Origin: Nitrosomonas sp.
GTDB lineage: Bacteria; Pseudomonadota; Gammaproteobacteria; Burkholderiales; Nitrosomonadaceae
Direction of reading: 5' to 3'
DNA length: 64,000 nucleotides
Assembly: GCA_024281995.1 (NCBI GenBank)
Contig: JAMWZW010000001.1
Coordinates: 496,001 to 560,000, forward strand
Part shown: positions 22,043 through 31,381 of the stretch, piece after piece
Layout: the number at the start of each line of letters is the position of its first letter
Numbering within the stretch: position 1 is the stretch's first letter
Position numbers and translations under genes: made by a program
The notes under the pieces: generated by a model
Database searches by the model: none
What the model was told of the DNA's origin: nothing
The model's input: the letters and a program-made list of their open reading frames with translations, nothing else

Positions 22043-23248
22043 ATGAATTTTATTCTTCGTAGGTGTTTGTTGTGGCTACTGCAGGGTCTGCTGGTCTTGA
22101 GTATTACCGGATGTATATCGCCGATAGCTTTGAACCGCGCTGTGCTGGCTTATGATGACGCCATTACCGATGCCATCTCGCAACAGCTGTTGATCAATAT
22201 CGTCCGCGCCCGTTATCGTCAACCGGTTCACTTCACCGGTGTATCGAATATCGCCGCGACGTTCAATTTTCAGGCCAATGCAGGTGCAATGCCGGCGCTT
22301 GGTGGACTTGCCGGGGCATCGATACTGCCGGTTTTTGGAGGAAGCATCACGGAGAATCCGACAATTAGTATTGTTCCGATAGAGGGGGAAGATTTTACTA
22401 AACGCTTATTGACGCCATTCTCACAGAATAAATTGACATTGTTGCTGCGCCAGCGTTTCGATGTTGATATGCTGCTGCGCATGATGGCGCAGGAAGTGCG
22501 TTTACTGCATGAGAAACAGGATAACGGTGCTTATCGCAATAGCCCGGCAGCAAAAACGGGTTATGAAATGTTTCGCCGGATAGTGTTGCACCTTTCGGCA
22601 ATTCAAGATCACAATCATTTGTTTGCGGAACCCCTACCGCTGATTAATACCTGGATGATTCCGGCAGGTTCGGTAAAACCGGAAGGTTTTTTAGCCTTAC
22701 AAAAAGAGTTTACTGTGCACTACAACGCGCAAGACAATACTTACGTGCTGCGCAAACAAGTCGCCGGGCCAATCGTGATCACTAACTATGATCCCGATAT
22801 CTTGTCCGAAGAAGAACGCGAAAACTTGCGGCAATTAGTGGGTGACTGGAATAGCAGCGATATCGCATTTGATATCCGCGCTGGTCATTACGGCGGGGAA
22901 TGGCCGATGACGGGTGTTTTCCGTCTTAGAAGCTTTCACAACATTCTTGGTTTTCTCGGCAAGGCGCTCGGCGATGAATTGGGGTATCGCGTCGAGAAAG
23001 ATCCGCGAACACCGCCAATCCTCAATGATGAGAATCCTGATCTGACCATGGAATTTATCGTGGCTGATACATCACCCGCTGATGTCGATTTATCTATTCG
23101 CTGGAACAATCGTTATTACGCCGTCAATACCACAGGGCCGTATGCACGCTGGAATCGTGATGCTTTTCAGTTGTTGTTTTTGCTGTTCCAAATGACTGTA
23201 ACCGATATCCCGCGAGTTGGCGTACCCAGCATTACCATTGCGAAGTAG
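22043..23248 (+). CDS. Hypothetical lipoprotein
   Basis: About 401 residues from an ATG that gives a clean lipoprotein signal: basic start, hydrophobic core and lipobox LSITGC. The frame is open 22 codons upstream without a better signal. The mature part has ANPTISIVPIEGEDFTKRLLTPF-like beta-rich sequence; the stretch INIVRARYRQPVHFTGVSNI resembles conserved hypothetical lipoproteins of proteobacteria, none with known function. It follows the second c-di-GMP gene, so regulation with it is possible. Confidence 0.65.
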   Translation: MNFILRRCLLWLLQGLLVLSITGCISPIALNRAVLAYDDAITDAISQQLLINIVRARYRQPVHFTGVSNIAATFNFQANAGAMPALGGLAGASILPVFGGSITENPTISIVPIEGEDFTKRLLTPFSQNKLTLLLRQRFDVDMLLRMMAQEVRLLHEKQDNGAYRNSPAAKTGYEMFRRIVLHLSAIQDHNHLFAEPLPLINTWMIPAGSVKPEGFLALQKEFTVHYNAQDNTYVLRKQVAGPIVITNYDPDILSEEERENLRQLVGDWNSSDIAFDIRAGHYGGEWPMTGVFRLRSFHNILGFLGKALGDELGYRVEKDPRTPPILNDENPDLTMEFIVADTSPADVDLSIRWNNRYYAVNTTGPYARWNRDAFQLLFLLFQMTVTDIPRVGVPSITIAK

Positions 23249-23478
23249 CGGGGCCGGAAGCTGCGGAATCCGGGAAAAAGACGGTGCATCGAACTGCAAC
23301 ACGGTTTCTATCAACAGCCGCTCCAGTATTGAAAAATCCGATCCCGGCGCTGACTCCGGAATCGACCGGGTGATCGTCTTCAATGAGCGGCATCGTTTCC
23401 TGCCGGTAATGATCCGTCTCGGTGGCATGCAAAAAATGCTCGCAGTAGCGCATTATGACGCCCGACGCGGCTTTATCG

Positions 23479-26268
23479 TCAAGGAAGTGGGTCATGGTCG
23501 AATTGCTGCGCCGGTTTTTTGCCAGGTTTCCGGGTTGCGGCGGCGGGCAGCAGGCTGGTGATCGCTTGGTAGCGCTCAAACAAAAACGCCACGCGCTCGG
23601 CTTCGGAAGCGAACGATTTTTTGCCGTAGGCGGCGTCGACGGCGCGGTCGAGTGTCTGATGCGCGCGCACCAGTTCCGGCGGCATCGCCAGCGGATCGTA
23701 CAAGTCAGCCAGCGTGGCACTGGGGAACAACGCGCGGGCGTCGAGCACGGCCTGTGCAGCGGTTTCGATGGCTTGGCGCTGGGTATCGCTGGGTTGCGGC
23801 CAGGGGAAGGTGTTGTAAGTATACTTCGCAGAGTATCGGTAACGACTTTCCAATCGGCCCGATGTAATTTTCATCCATGCCATGTGCATTATGCTGGTTA
23901 GAATGCCAAATTCATACAAACCGGCATCAGGAACAATTTGTAGATCGTTTGCAGCAATCACTTCGGAAGATAAGAAACCAATCGGGATATAAAATCGATT
24001 CTCTGATGAAGTACGTGGTAAGGCCAGATAAATACCATTCACTGGTTGCCTATTTTCAGTAAATCGAGTTGGGATTGCAGCTTTATCCCGCGTGGCTGCT
24101 TTGAAGCTTTTTAATCGAAATTCGCGCACAGCTTCAACACGCTGCAATACTGCTGGCATTAAGCGTAGTTCATTAGGCGGACAATTTAATAACCATAAGC
24201 AGTAACGATATTGATTGTGAATGAAGCCTTCCGCGCCCAAATACGGACGAAGCCATTTTTCTGCAATAGGTTCCGAGGCTATTAATACATCTCTGTCAGC
24301 AGGTTCAAGAATCAAATGACCACCATCAGCAGGAATACTGCCATTTGCCAGTGAACGTGAAGCTGAAAGTGGTTGCATTCGACCTTCTGCGATGATGTTG
24401 GGTGCATCCACTAAATAGGAATTGATGTTTTTGGCAGCTACGGCATGCGCTTCACCCTGAATATTTTCATACTCAAAAATAGTTTTCTGCGTTGCTTCTT
24501 GCAAGCCAAAACCGATGATGACGCAATGTACAGCCGCTTTGCCGCTGGCTTCGCTGCTCCATTGAAAGGTGCGGTGGGCGAAATGCAGATGCACACCACG
24601 GCGCAATAAATCCGGCCACAATACGCCGACCTGTTCGCCTTGCGTGATCGAGTTGGTCGACACGAACGCCACCCGGATCGCCGGATGGGCAGCGATAAAG
24701 TCAGTGGCTTTGCGGTACCAGCAGGCGACGTAATCGAGCAATCCGGCGTTTTTGGTGTCGTGAAAAATTACATCAACGTCGGCGCGTTGTTCGCTATTCA
24801 TGAACTTCGCGCCAATAAACGGAGGATTGCCCATCACAACATCACATTCGCTTGCCGCGATCACGTTGTTCCAATCGAGCCGCAGCGCGTTGCCGTGCAC
24901 GATATGCGCGGATTTCTTCAGCGGCAGACGGATGAAATACTGACCGAATTCTTCCGACACCAGCGCGTTCATCTGGTGATCGGTCAGCCATAGCGCGACT
25001 TGCGCGATTTGCACCGGGAATTCCTCGATTTCGATGCCGTGGAACTGGTCGACGTCGACCTGGATGATGGTGGCGATGTCGAGCGCTTGCTGGCCGCTGC
25101 GATGCAGTTCGCGCAGCACCTCCAATTCGAGGCGGCGCAGTTCGCGGTACGCGATCACCAGGAAATTGCCGCAGCCGCATGCCGGGTCGAGAAATTTCAG
25201 CCCGGCGAGCTTGGCGTGGAACGCTTGCAGGTTTTGCGTGCGGCTTTTGACGGTGTGGCGGATTTTATCGAATCTGGCGCGCAGTTCGTCGAGGAACAGC
25301 GGGCCGATCAGTTTCAGGATGTTTTCCTCGGTGGTGTAGTGCGCGCCGAGGTTGCGCCGCGCGTTCGGCGTTTCGTCCATGATGTTTTGGAACAGCGAAC
25401 CGAAAATCGCCGGGGAAATGCCGCTCCAGTCGATGGCGCAGCAGTACAGCAGCGCGGCGCGCATATCGCGGTCGAAGCTGGCGAACGGCAGGCGCTCCTC
25501 GAACAGTTTACCGTTGATGTACGGAAATCTGCTCAGCGTGTCGTCGAGGTTTTTCAGCCGCGCGGCTTCCGGCGTGTTGAGCACGTCGAACAGTTGCGCC
25601 AGTTGCGGTGCGAGATCGCTGCCGTCCTCGCGCGTTTGCTGCTCGATGAATTCGGTGAATTGGGTGCGCTCGAAAATGCCGGTGTCCTCGGCGAACAGGC
25701 AAAACAGCAATCGCACCAGATAGACTTCGAGCGCGTGGCCGGTGTAGCCGATTTGTTTCAGGCGGTCATGCAGCCGCGCCATGCGCTGCACCGCCTTGGC
25801 GTTGACCGGGCTTTGCGACGAAATTTTCTGCGGCTGATAACCGGCGATGAACCAGAATAGTTTGACGTTTTTGTATAGCTCTTTCAGCAGAAACTCGCTG
25901 TGCGTGCCTTCGATCATGTCGTACAGGCGGAAGCGCGCAAAGTCGCTGACCAGCACGAAACGCGGCAGTTCGTGTTCCTTCAGTCCGGGGAAATAGTCGA
26001 TGGCTTGCTGGTAGGCACGATCCAGATCATAGCCGCGTGATTTGTGCTCGATCAGTAGATTGCCTTTCCATAGCCAGTCGATATAACCGCGGCCATCGAT
26101 TTTTTTGATCTTTTGTTCAAAACTGCCAATGCGCCGCGGACTGATGCCAAAGACGTCGAAAAAATCAACCCAGAAGTGCTTGGCTTCTGCATTTTCCGAT
26201 TCGGCATTAGCCCATTCTCTGGAAAACGCCAGCGCACGGTCTTTGATTTCGTTCCAGGCTAGTGCCAT
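23479..26268 (-). CDS. Type IIL/IIG restriction-modification enzyme, MmeI-like (fused nuclease and adenine methylase)
   Basis: A 929-residue single-chain enzyme, the size of MmeI (about 919). Near the N-terminus a nuclease motif D64-X9-E74-x-K76 (GYIDWLWKGNLLIEHKS) matches the MmeI D-X9-EXK site. The gamma-class methylase follows: FLDPACGCGNF (about residue 358, SAM site) and GNPPF (about 480, catalytic loop). Residues 573-813 should hold the target-recognition domain, and the DNA there is clearly poorer in GC than both flanks. One protein both cuts and protects, so no separate methylase is needed. Foreign origin is likely. Confidence 0.85.
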   Translation of the reverse strand: MALAWNEIKDRALAFSREWANAESENAEAKHFWVDFFDVFGISPRRIGSFEQKIKKIDGRGYIDWLWKGNLLIEHKSRGYDLDRAYQQAIDYFPGLKEHELPRFVLVSDFARFRLYDMIEGTHSEFLLKELYKNVKLFWFIAGYQPQKISSQSPVNAKAVQRMARLHDRLKQIGYTGHALEVYLVRLLFCLFAEDTGIFERTQFTEFIEQQTREDGSDLAPQLAQLFDVLNTPEAARLKNLDDTLSRFPYINGKLFEERLPFASFDRDMRAALLYCCAIDWSGISPAIFGSLFQNIMDETPNARRNLGAHYTTEENILKLIGPLFLDELRARFDKIRHTVKSRTQNLQAFHAKLAGLKFLDPACGCGNFLVIAYRELRRLELEVLRELHRSGQQALDIATIIQVDVDQFHGIEIEEFPVQIAQVALWLTDHQMNALVSEEFGQYFIRLPLKKSAHIVHGNALRLDWNNVIAASECDVVMGNPPFIGAKFMNSEQRADVDVIFHDTKNAGLLDYVACWYRKATDFIAAHPAIRVAFVSTNSITQGEQVGVLWPDLLRRGVHLHFAHRTFQWSSEASGKAAVHCVIIGFGLQEATQKTIFEYENIQGEAHAVAAKNINSYLVDAPNIIAEGRMQPLSASRSLANGSIPADGGHLILEPADRDVLIASEPIAEKWLRPYLGAEGFIHNQYRYCLWLLNCPPNELRLMPAVLQRVEAVREFRLKSFKAATRDKAAIPTRFTENRQPVNGIYLALPRTSSENRFYIPIGFLSSEVIAANDLQIVPDAGLYEFGILTSIMHMAWMKITSGRLESRYRYSAKYTYNTFPWPQPSDTQRQAIETAAQAVLDARALFPSATLADLYDPLAMPPELVRAHQTLDRAVDAAYGKKSFASEAERVAFLFERYQAITSLLPAAATRKPGKKPAQQFDHDPLP

Positions 26269-26379
26269 GTATTTATCTCATGTATTTTGACGATTTTGCC
26301 AACACGGATTCTACGTGATCAATCTGAAACGTTGAAGTGATGTCATATGATATGATTTTGGATCATAACGGGGGTTTTC

Positions 26380-27348
26380 ATGCGTGCTGTTTTTTTTGAT
26401 TTCGGTTCGGTCACTCGCGGCGATATGGATTGCACCGCGCTGGAGCGGGCGATTTCGCCGTGGCAGTATTACCATGATTCCACTGAGCAAGAGGTGCTGG
26501 AGCGGATTCGCGAAGCCGAAGTGGTGGTCAGCAACAAAGTGTTTATCGGGCGGGAAGCGATTGCGGCAGCTAAGCATTTGAAATTGATTTGCGTCGCTGC
26601 TACCGGATATAACAATATCGATTTGCAAGCTGCGGCTGAATACAATATCCCGGTGTGTAACGTGCGCGGTTACGCCACGCCTTCGGTGGTGCAGCATGTG
26701 TTCATGCTGATGCTGAATCTGGCGCGCCACTTTGTGGATTATCAGGAATTGGTGAAACGCGGCGGCTGGCAGGCGAGCCGGTTTTTCTGCCCATTGGATT
26801 TCGGTATTCAGGAATTGTCCGGGAAAACACTAGGTGTCATCGGATTTGGTGAGTTGGGGCAGGCGGTGACAGAAGTTGCGAAAGTTTTCGGCATGCAGAT
26901 ATTGATCGCGGAGCATAAAGGCAAAACAGCGCGGCCTGACAGAACAGCGTTTGATGACGTGATGCGCCAAGCGGATTTTATTACGTTGCATTGCCCATAC
27001 TCGCAAGACACGCACCATCTCATCAGTTACCGGGAGTTTGAATTGATGAAGCCGTCTGCGTATCTGATCAATACTGCGCGCGGCAAGTTGGTGAATGAAG
27101 CGGACTTATTGCATTGCTTGTCTACCGGGCGCATTGCCGGTGCCGGGATCGATGTGATACAAGAAGAACCGCCTACAAAAGATAATGCGATTTTGCAGCA
27201 GCAACCGGCAAATTTGATTATCACGCCGCATATCGCATGGGCCAGCCGGGAATCCAGGCAGCGTTTGCTGGATCAGTTGGCAAGCAATATCGAGTGTTTT
27301 TTTCAACATCAGCCATTCAATCAAATTACCGGCGCGCTGAATCAATAG
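26380..27348 (+). CDS. D-2-hydroxyacid dehydrogenase (glycerate dehydrogenase-like)
   Basis: A 322-residue NAD-dependent enzyme. The nucleotide loop is GFGELGQAV (about residues 152-160) and the catalytic trio is present: R in INTARGKLV, E in QEEPP, H in ITPHIAWAS. The catalytic-domain segment AATGYNNIDLQAAAEYNIPVCNV is typical of HprA-type hydroxypyruvate reductases, which act between hydroxypyruvate and D-glycerate; other 2-keto acids are possible. Followed 34 bases later by the emrE-like gene. Confidence 0.88.
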   Translation: MRAVFFDFGSVTRGDMDCTALERAISPWQYYHDSTEQEVLERIREAEVVVSNKVFIGREAIAAAKHLKLICVAATGYNNIDLQAAAEYNIPVCNVRGYATPSVVQHVFMLMLNLARHFVDYQELVKRGGWQASRFFCPLDFGIQELSGKTLGVIGFGELGQAVTEVAKVFGMQILIAEHKGKTARPDRTAFDDVMRQADFITLHCPYSQDTHHLISYREFELMKPSAYLINTARGKLVNEADLLHCLSTGRIAGAGIDVIQEEPPTKDNAILQQQPANLIITPHIAWASRESRQRLLDQLASNIECFFQHQPFNQITGALNQ

Positions 27349-27382
27349 CAAAGCCAATGATGTGTCATAGGGAACGATAACA

Positions 27383-27715
27383 ATGCAGCAATGGATTTTA
27401 CTTGCCGTCGCGATTGTCAGTGAAGTGATTGCAACTTCCTGTCTGAAAGCAGCCGAGGGTTTTACGCGTTTTTGGCCATCCGTAATCGTAGTAGCGGGTT
27501 ATTTACTGGCGTTTTATTTTTTGTCGCTGACGCTGAAAACCATTCCCGTCGGCGTGGCGTATGCCATTTGGTCGGGTGTCGGCGTGGTATTGATTGCGTT
27601 GAGCGGCTGGCTTTTTTTGGGGCAATCGCTAGATATGCCCGCGGTGATTGGTTTGGCGCTTATCGTGATCGGCGTGGTTGTCATCAATGTCTTTTCCCGG
27701 ACGGTGACACATTGA
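27383..27715 (+). CDS. emrE: Small multidrug resistance efflux protein, EmrE-like
   Basis: A 110-residue, four-helix SMR protein. The essential membrane glutamate is E14 (AIVSEVIAT), and EGFTRFWPS and GVAYAIWSGVGVVLI are close to the E. coli EmrE sequence. As a dual-topology dimer it would exchange protons for quaternary cations. It probably shares a transcript with the dehydrogenase before it and greB 24 bases after it. Confidence 0.9.
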   Translation: MQQWILLAVAIVSEVIATSCLKAAEGFTRFWPSVIVVAGYLLAFYFLSLTLKTIPVGVAYAIWSGVGVVLIALSGWLFLGQSLDMPAVIGLALIVIGVVVINVFSRTVTH

Positions 27716-27739
27716 TAAATTTAACAATCGGTTAACAGT

Positions 27740-28288
27740 ATGAACAAAGCATTTGTCAAAGAAAGCGATGAAGACGACGACCTGGATAGTGCGCCGAAAT
27801 TACCGCAAGGCGTGAAGAATTACATTACGCCGGCTGGCTATCAACGATTGAAAGATGAATTTGATCAGTTGTGGAAAATAGAGCGCCCCGAACTGGTAAA
27901 AACCATCACCTGGGCGGCTTCCAATGGCGATCGTTCGGAAAATGGGGATTATATTTATGGTAAGCGGCGTTTACGCGAAATCGATCGCCGTCTGCGTTTT
28001 TTGTCCAAACGGCTGGATAACGCGGAAGTCGTTGATCCTGCGCGACGTGGCGAATGCGATCAAGTGTTTTTTGGCGCTACGGTGACGGTCTGCGATATCC
28101 GAGGCGAGACGCGTACATACAGTATCGTTGGCCTGGACGAAGCGGATCCGGGCCGCGGCCGCATCAGTTGGATTTCCCCGTTGGCTAAAGCGCTGCTCAA
28201 AGCGCGGGAAGGTGATTGCGTTAAATTGCAAACGCCCGCCGGAATCGAAGAGCTGGAAGTGGTGGAAATTCGCTATGAGGCATTGTGA
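27740..28288 (+). CDS. greB: Transcription elongation factor GreB
   Basis: A 182-residue Gre factor with the N-terminal coiled coil (YQRLKDEFDQLWKIERPELVKTITWAASNGDRSENGDYIYGKRRLREIDRRL, split here by description only) whose tip holds the acidic pair that rescues backtracked polymerase, and the C-terminal FKBP-like domain (ARRGECDQVFFGATVTV). SENGDYIYGKRRLREID is the GreB rather than GreA form. A 20-residue acidic N-terminal extension (KESDEDDDLD) is usual for GreB of this group. Confidence 0.94.
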   Translation: MNKAFVKESDEDDDLDSAPKLPQGVKNYITPAGYQRLKDEFDQLWKIERPELVKTITWAASNGDRSENGDYIYGKRRLREIDRRLRFLSKRLDNAEVVDPARRGECDQVFFGATVTVCDIRGETRTYSIVGLDEADPGRGRISWISPLAKALLKAREGDCVKLQTPAGIEELEVVEIRYEAL

Positions 28289-28312
28289 CGTAAGATTGTT
28301 TCAGTCCTCTAA

Positions 28313-28452
28313 CAGGTCGTTGAAAAACGTTTTCGAGGCAGTCGATACAAGGCAAGAACAGGTGAAAAAGCGCAGTTTATGCGTAATAAATGAGCATTTT
28401 GAACCTGTTTTTAACACCGTAGCGGCAACGCAGATAGGTTTTCAACGGCCTG
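28313..28452. repeat. MITE-like element with terminal inverted repeats
   Basis: A 140-base non-coding element. Its ends are inverted repeats: CAGGTCGTTGAAAA on the left and the complement of CAGGCCGTTGAAAA on the right, 13 of 14 bases matching. The inside has further short inverted repeats (GTGAAAAAGCGCAG, AACCTGTTTTTAAC). No frame of note. The right end overlaps the last codons and supplies the stop of the ychJ-like gene. No clear target duplication is visible. Confidence 0.65.
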
Positions 28453-28858
28453 CCAAGATGTCGCCATCGACATAAAACCATCTCCCTTGCTCGCGGACAA
28501 ACCGGCTTATTTCATGTAAGCGGTAAGCACGGCCGTTGATTTTGTAACGCGCGATGAATTCAACGATGGCATGATCGGCATCCGTTTGCGCATGGCGCTT
28601 GACTGTGAGACCCAGCCATTGTTTTTGTGGTTGTTCGGCTAATTGCAGTGAAGTTGGGCGGGTATCGGGGTGCCAGGTTTCCAGTAAATAGTTTTCACGG
28701 CCGAGTGTGTACGCGGTATAGCGCGACCGCATCAGGTGCTCGGCCGTTGCGGCCGCTTCACCTTCATCTATGAAGCGGCGGCAACACTGCGTATAAGCAT
28801 GCGGCTTACCGCATGCGCAGAGGATTGCTTGTGTTGGTTGTTTTGCAGGTTTTTGCAT
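28442..28858 (-). CDS. YchJ-like (UPF0225) SEC-C motif protein
   Basis: A 138-residue protein with an N-terminal zinc-binding SEC-C motif (CACGKPHAYTQCC, C14/C16/C25/C26) and an NTF2-like domain (AEHLMRSRYTAYTLGRENYLLETWHP). E. coli YchJ carries a second SEC-C motif at its C-terminus; here the protein ends right after YVDGDILAGR and the stop codon lies inside the repeat element, so the end may have been trimmed by that insertion. Function of the family is unknown. Confidence 0.85.
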   Translation of the reverse strand: MQKPAKQPTQAILCACGKPHAYTQCCRRFIDEGEAAATAEHLMRSRYTAYTLGRENYLLETWHPDTRPTSLQLAEQPQKQWLGLTVKRHAQTDADHAIVEFIARYKINGRAYRLHEISRFVREQGRWFYVDGDILAGR

Positions 28859-28977
28859 AATCGCTCACTCAAAATAAGCCATTCATTCCGTGTTATTTCC
28901 ACCTTATTCAGCCAGGTGTTTTCGATACACTGCAGGCGAAGATGCAAATATATAACGTATTCACTTAAGACATAACA

Positions 28978-29652
28978 ATGATGAAAGCTGATCGGGACAA
29001 AATCTCTCGCATTGCACCGTTTGCTGCGTATGTGTTTTTTATGCTGGTGGAAGACGTATTATTGACATTGGGTTGGGATGCCAATGATGTGCGTTTACTT
29101 TATATGGTGAAAATTACAGTTGTAGCAAGTTTGCTGTGGTTATGGAGAAACGCTTATAGTGAGCTGCGCTGGCCGGCAGGGGAAAATTGGCGTACCTGGT
29201 TGATAGCCATTGTTGCAGGTATTGTAGTTTTTGTTGCGTGGATTAATCTGACTGCAAATTGGATGGTGATGGGAGAATCTGTTGGTTTTGATCCACGTAA
29301 AGATGACGCGCAAATGGATTGGTTGTTGGTAATGATGCGGTTACTGGGTGCGGCATTGGTGGTACCGTTAATGGAAGAATTGTTTTGGCGCTCATTCCTG
29401 ATGCGTTGGATCGTCCATCCCAATTTCCTATCCGTCAATCCGGCACAGGTAGGATTGAAAGCATTCTGCATCACGGCAGTGTTGTTTGCGGTTGCTCACA
29501 GTTTGTGGTTTGCCGGATTACTCGCCGGAGTTATTTATAATCTTTTATATATGCGTAGTAAGACATTGTGGTCAGCGATTATCGCGCATGCGGTAACCAA
29601 TGCTATTTTGGGTGTATGGATAGTTGCGACTGGCAACTGGGGTTTCTGGTAG
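28978..29652 (+). CDS. CAAX prenyl protease-related membrane protein (CPBP family, PEP-CTERM-associated type)
   Basis: A 224-residue polytopic protein with about six helices and the full CPBP (Abi) motif set: E133-E134-x3-R138 (MEELFWRSF), H174 (AVAHSLWFAG) and H204-x3-N208 (AHAVTNAI). The length and motif spacing resemble the subgroup usually found with exosortase/PEP-CTERM genes, but no exosortase is near. A glutamyl-type intramembrane protease activity is inferred. Start is one of two adjacent ATGs. Confidence 0.8.
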   Translation: MMKADRDKISRIAPFAAYVFFMLVEDVLLTLGWDANDVRLLYMVKITVVASLLWLWRNAYSELRWPAGENWRTWLIAIVAGIVVFVAWINLTANWMVMGESVGFDPRKDDAQMDWLLVMMRLLGAALVVPLMEELFWRSFLMRWIVHPNFLSVNPAQVGLKAFCITAVLFAVAHSLWFAGLLAGVIYNLLYMRSKTLWSAIIAHAVTNAILGVWIVATGNWGFW

Positions 29653-29880
29653 CCAAATACGCATGTAAAAAAAGATGATCTCGGTTTTAAAAAGCGGTAA
29701 TGGCTGGAGTGTTGTTTTTTTTGTGCAAAATTGCTTTACCCGTTTGTTTACGTTGACCATTCTAAGGATTCAGTGATAGAGTCTGCCCATGTAGGTGCTA
29801 GGGTTTTTTACTCTACTAGTTTACCTATTTACATAGCGCTAAAGATGCTATGGCTTGTTAAATAATTGTGAGGGGGAGTA

Positions 29881-31278
29881 ATGAAATATAAATTAAATAA
29901 GAATCGCATGATTCATGCAGTGGCGGGAGGACTGCTACTGACAGGCTTAAATTTATCCGCTGTTCATGCCAGTACGGTGACAAGTTCTACAGCAAAAAGT
30001 ACCAGCAATAGTTTCATGGACGCGCTGAAAAGTACAGGCATTACGGCGGGTGGTTGGGTTCATGGCGGCGCTACATACAATCCCAGTTCTGTGCATGGAT
30101 TCAATGGACCAGTAACATTTTCCGATCAAGCCAATAGATTTCAGTTGAATCAATTGAATTTCTTCCTGGAGCGCGCGGTAAAAACAGAAGGTAAAGGTTG
30201 GGATATTGGTTTCCGTGCGGATTTCTTGTTCGGTACCGATGCCATTTTTACGCAAGCTTATGGTAATCCTGCATTTGACGTGAATAATGGCAGACCACTG
30301 GCTGATCGAGGCAATTGGGATTTGGATATATGTTGTAATTCCAGCCGTACGTATGGCATTGCCATTCCACAGGCATTTGCGGAAGTTTATGCGCCTTTGG
30401 GTAATGGATTGAATGTTAAAGTGGGCCATTTTTATACACCGATTGGTTTTGAATCGGTTCCTGCACCGAATAACTTCTTTTATAGCCATGCGTATACCAT
30501 GCAGTATGGCGAGCCTTTCACACATACCGGTGTATTGGGTAATTATACAATTACGAAAAATTTTACCGCCATGGCAGGTACGATCGGCGGTAGCGGAACG
30601 GGTGGATGGGATGGTAATTTCGATAAACAAATGGAGAATTGGGGTGGTATAGGTGGTGTGACCTGGACCAGTGATAATCAAAAAACTTCACTCAATGTTA
30701 GCGGTACGGGAAGTACAACCTCAACACGAAATAGCAGTTTTTGGGGAATGTATAGCATTGTTTTTAAGCATATGTTCACAGACAAAACACATCTGATTTT
30801 GCAACACGATCATGGTTTTGCGGATAATGTGTTGCTAGCTAATAATGTGTATGCCGGAGTTGTCAAAGATGCAGAATGGTATGGCGTTAATTCCCATTTT
30901 TACTATGATCTGACCCCGGCTTTATCGGTTGGTGTGCGAGCAGAATGGTTTCGCGACCGTGATGGTTTCCGGGTTTTTGCACCGGGAAGGGTGACTGCAG
31001 CGACCAATCATCTTGGAACCAGTTACGCCAGCAACATCGGTTTGCTGGGTACCAGTACACCGGCAGACTATTACGCGGTTACCATTGGCGCCAATTGGAA
31101 AGCGCTCAGAACATTGAATGTAGGTTGGAAAGGATTCAAGCAATTGAATATTCGTCCTAACATTCGTTATGATCGCGTCGATGCATTGCATGAATCGCTA
31201 CAAGCTTCTGCTTATCGGCCTTTTGGCGGTAATAAAGATCAGATTCTTTTCTCGTTGGACGCAATACTACCCTTTTAA
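29881..31278 (+). CDS. Outer-membrane beta-barrel porin (BBP2/DUF1597-like)
   Basis: A 465-residue protein with a signal peptide cut near residue 30 (LNLSAVHA) and alternating aromatic beta-strands throughout (GWDIGFRADFLFGTDAIF, NVKVGHFYTPIGFES), ending in a C-terminal F (LFSLDAILPF) as outer-membrane barrels do. The NQLNFFLERAV and VGHFYTPIG blocks match the porin-like BBP2 family common in nitrifiers. A GAGGGGGAG ribosome site is very strong, so expression is probably high. Monocistronic, with its own terminator. Confidence 0.85.
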   Translation: MKYKLNKNRMIHAVAGGLLLTGLNLSAVHASTVTSSTAKSTSNSFMDALKSTGITAGGWVHGGATYNPSSVHGFNGPVTFSDQANRFQLNQLNFFLERAVKTEGKGWDIGFRADFLFGTDAIFTQAYGNPAFDVNNGRPLADRGNWDLDICCNSSRTYGIAIPQAFAEVYAPLGNGLNVKVGHFYTPIGFESVPAPNNFFYSHAYTMQYGEPFTHTGVLGNYTITKNFTAMAGTIGGSGTGGWDGNFDKQMENWGGIGGVTWTSDNQKTSLNVSGTGSTTSTRNSSFWGMYSIVFKHMFTDKTHLILQHDHGFADNVLLANNVYAGVVKDAEWYGVNSHFYYDLTPALSVGVRAEWFRDRDGFRVFAPGRVTAATNHLGTSYASNIGLLGTSTPADYYAVTIGANWKALRTLNVGWKGFKQLNIRPNIRYDRVDALHESLQASAYRPFGGNKDQILFSLDAILPF

Positions 31279-31312
31279 AATAGCTATCAGTTAATGTGTT
31301 TTCTGCAACATG

Positions 31313-31341
31313 AAAAATGCGCCTATTGGCGCATTTTTTTA
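31313..31341 (+). terminator. Rho-independent terminator after the porin gene
   Basis: Stem AAAAATGCGCC with GGCGCATTTTT (11 bases, loop TATT), directly followed by more T. It lies 35 bases past the porin stop and also faces the end of rluD, so it may serve both. Confidence 0.9.
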
Positions 31342-31381
31342 TAAAAATAAATAGGTTGCTTAAAAGTAAAAAACGGGTTTA

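Noticed and set aside
23249-23478. Possible extra gene or frameshifted extension between the lipoprotein and the MmeI-like gene
   Set aside because: Frames exist on both strands but none has a start with ribosome site or a recognisable protein; the stretch is best left as intergenic.
25000-25860. 286-codon plus-strand frame inside the MmeI-like gene
   Set aside because: It is antisense to the conserved methylase core in GC-rich DNA; its protein is compositionally odd (EFLDFDAVELVDVDLDDG) and matches no family.
29953-30681. 242-codon minus-strand frame inside the porin gene
   Set aside because: Antisense shadow with no motif, lying under beta-barrel repeats.
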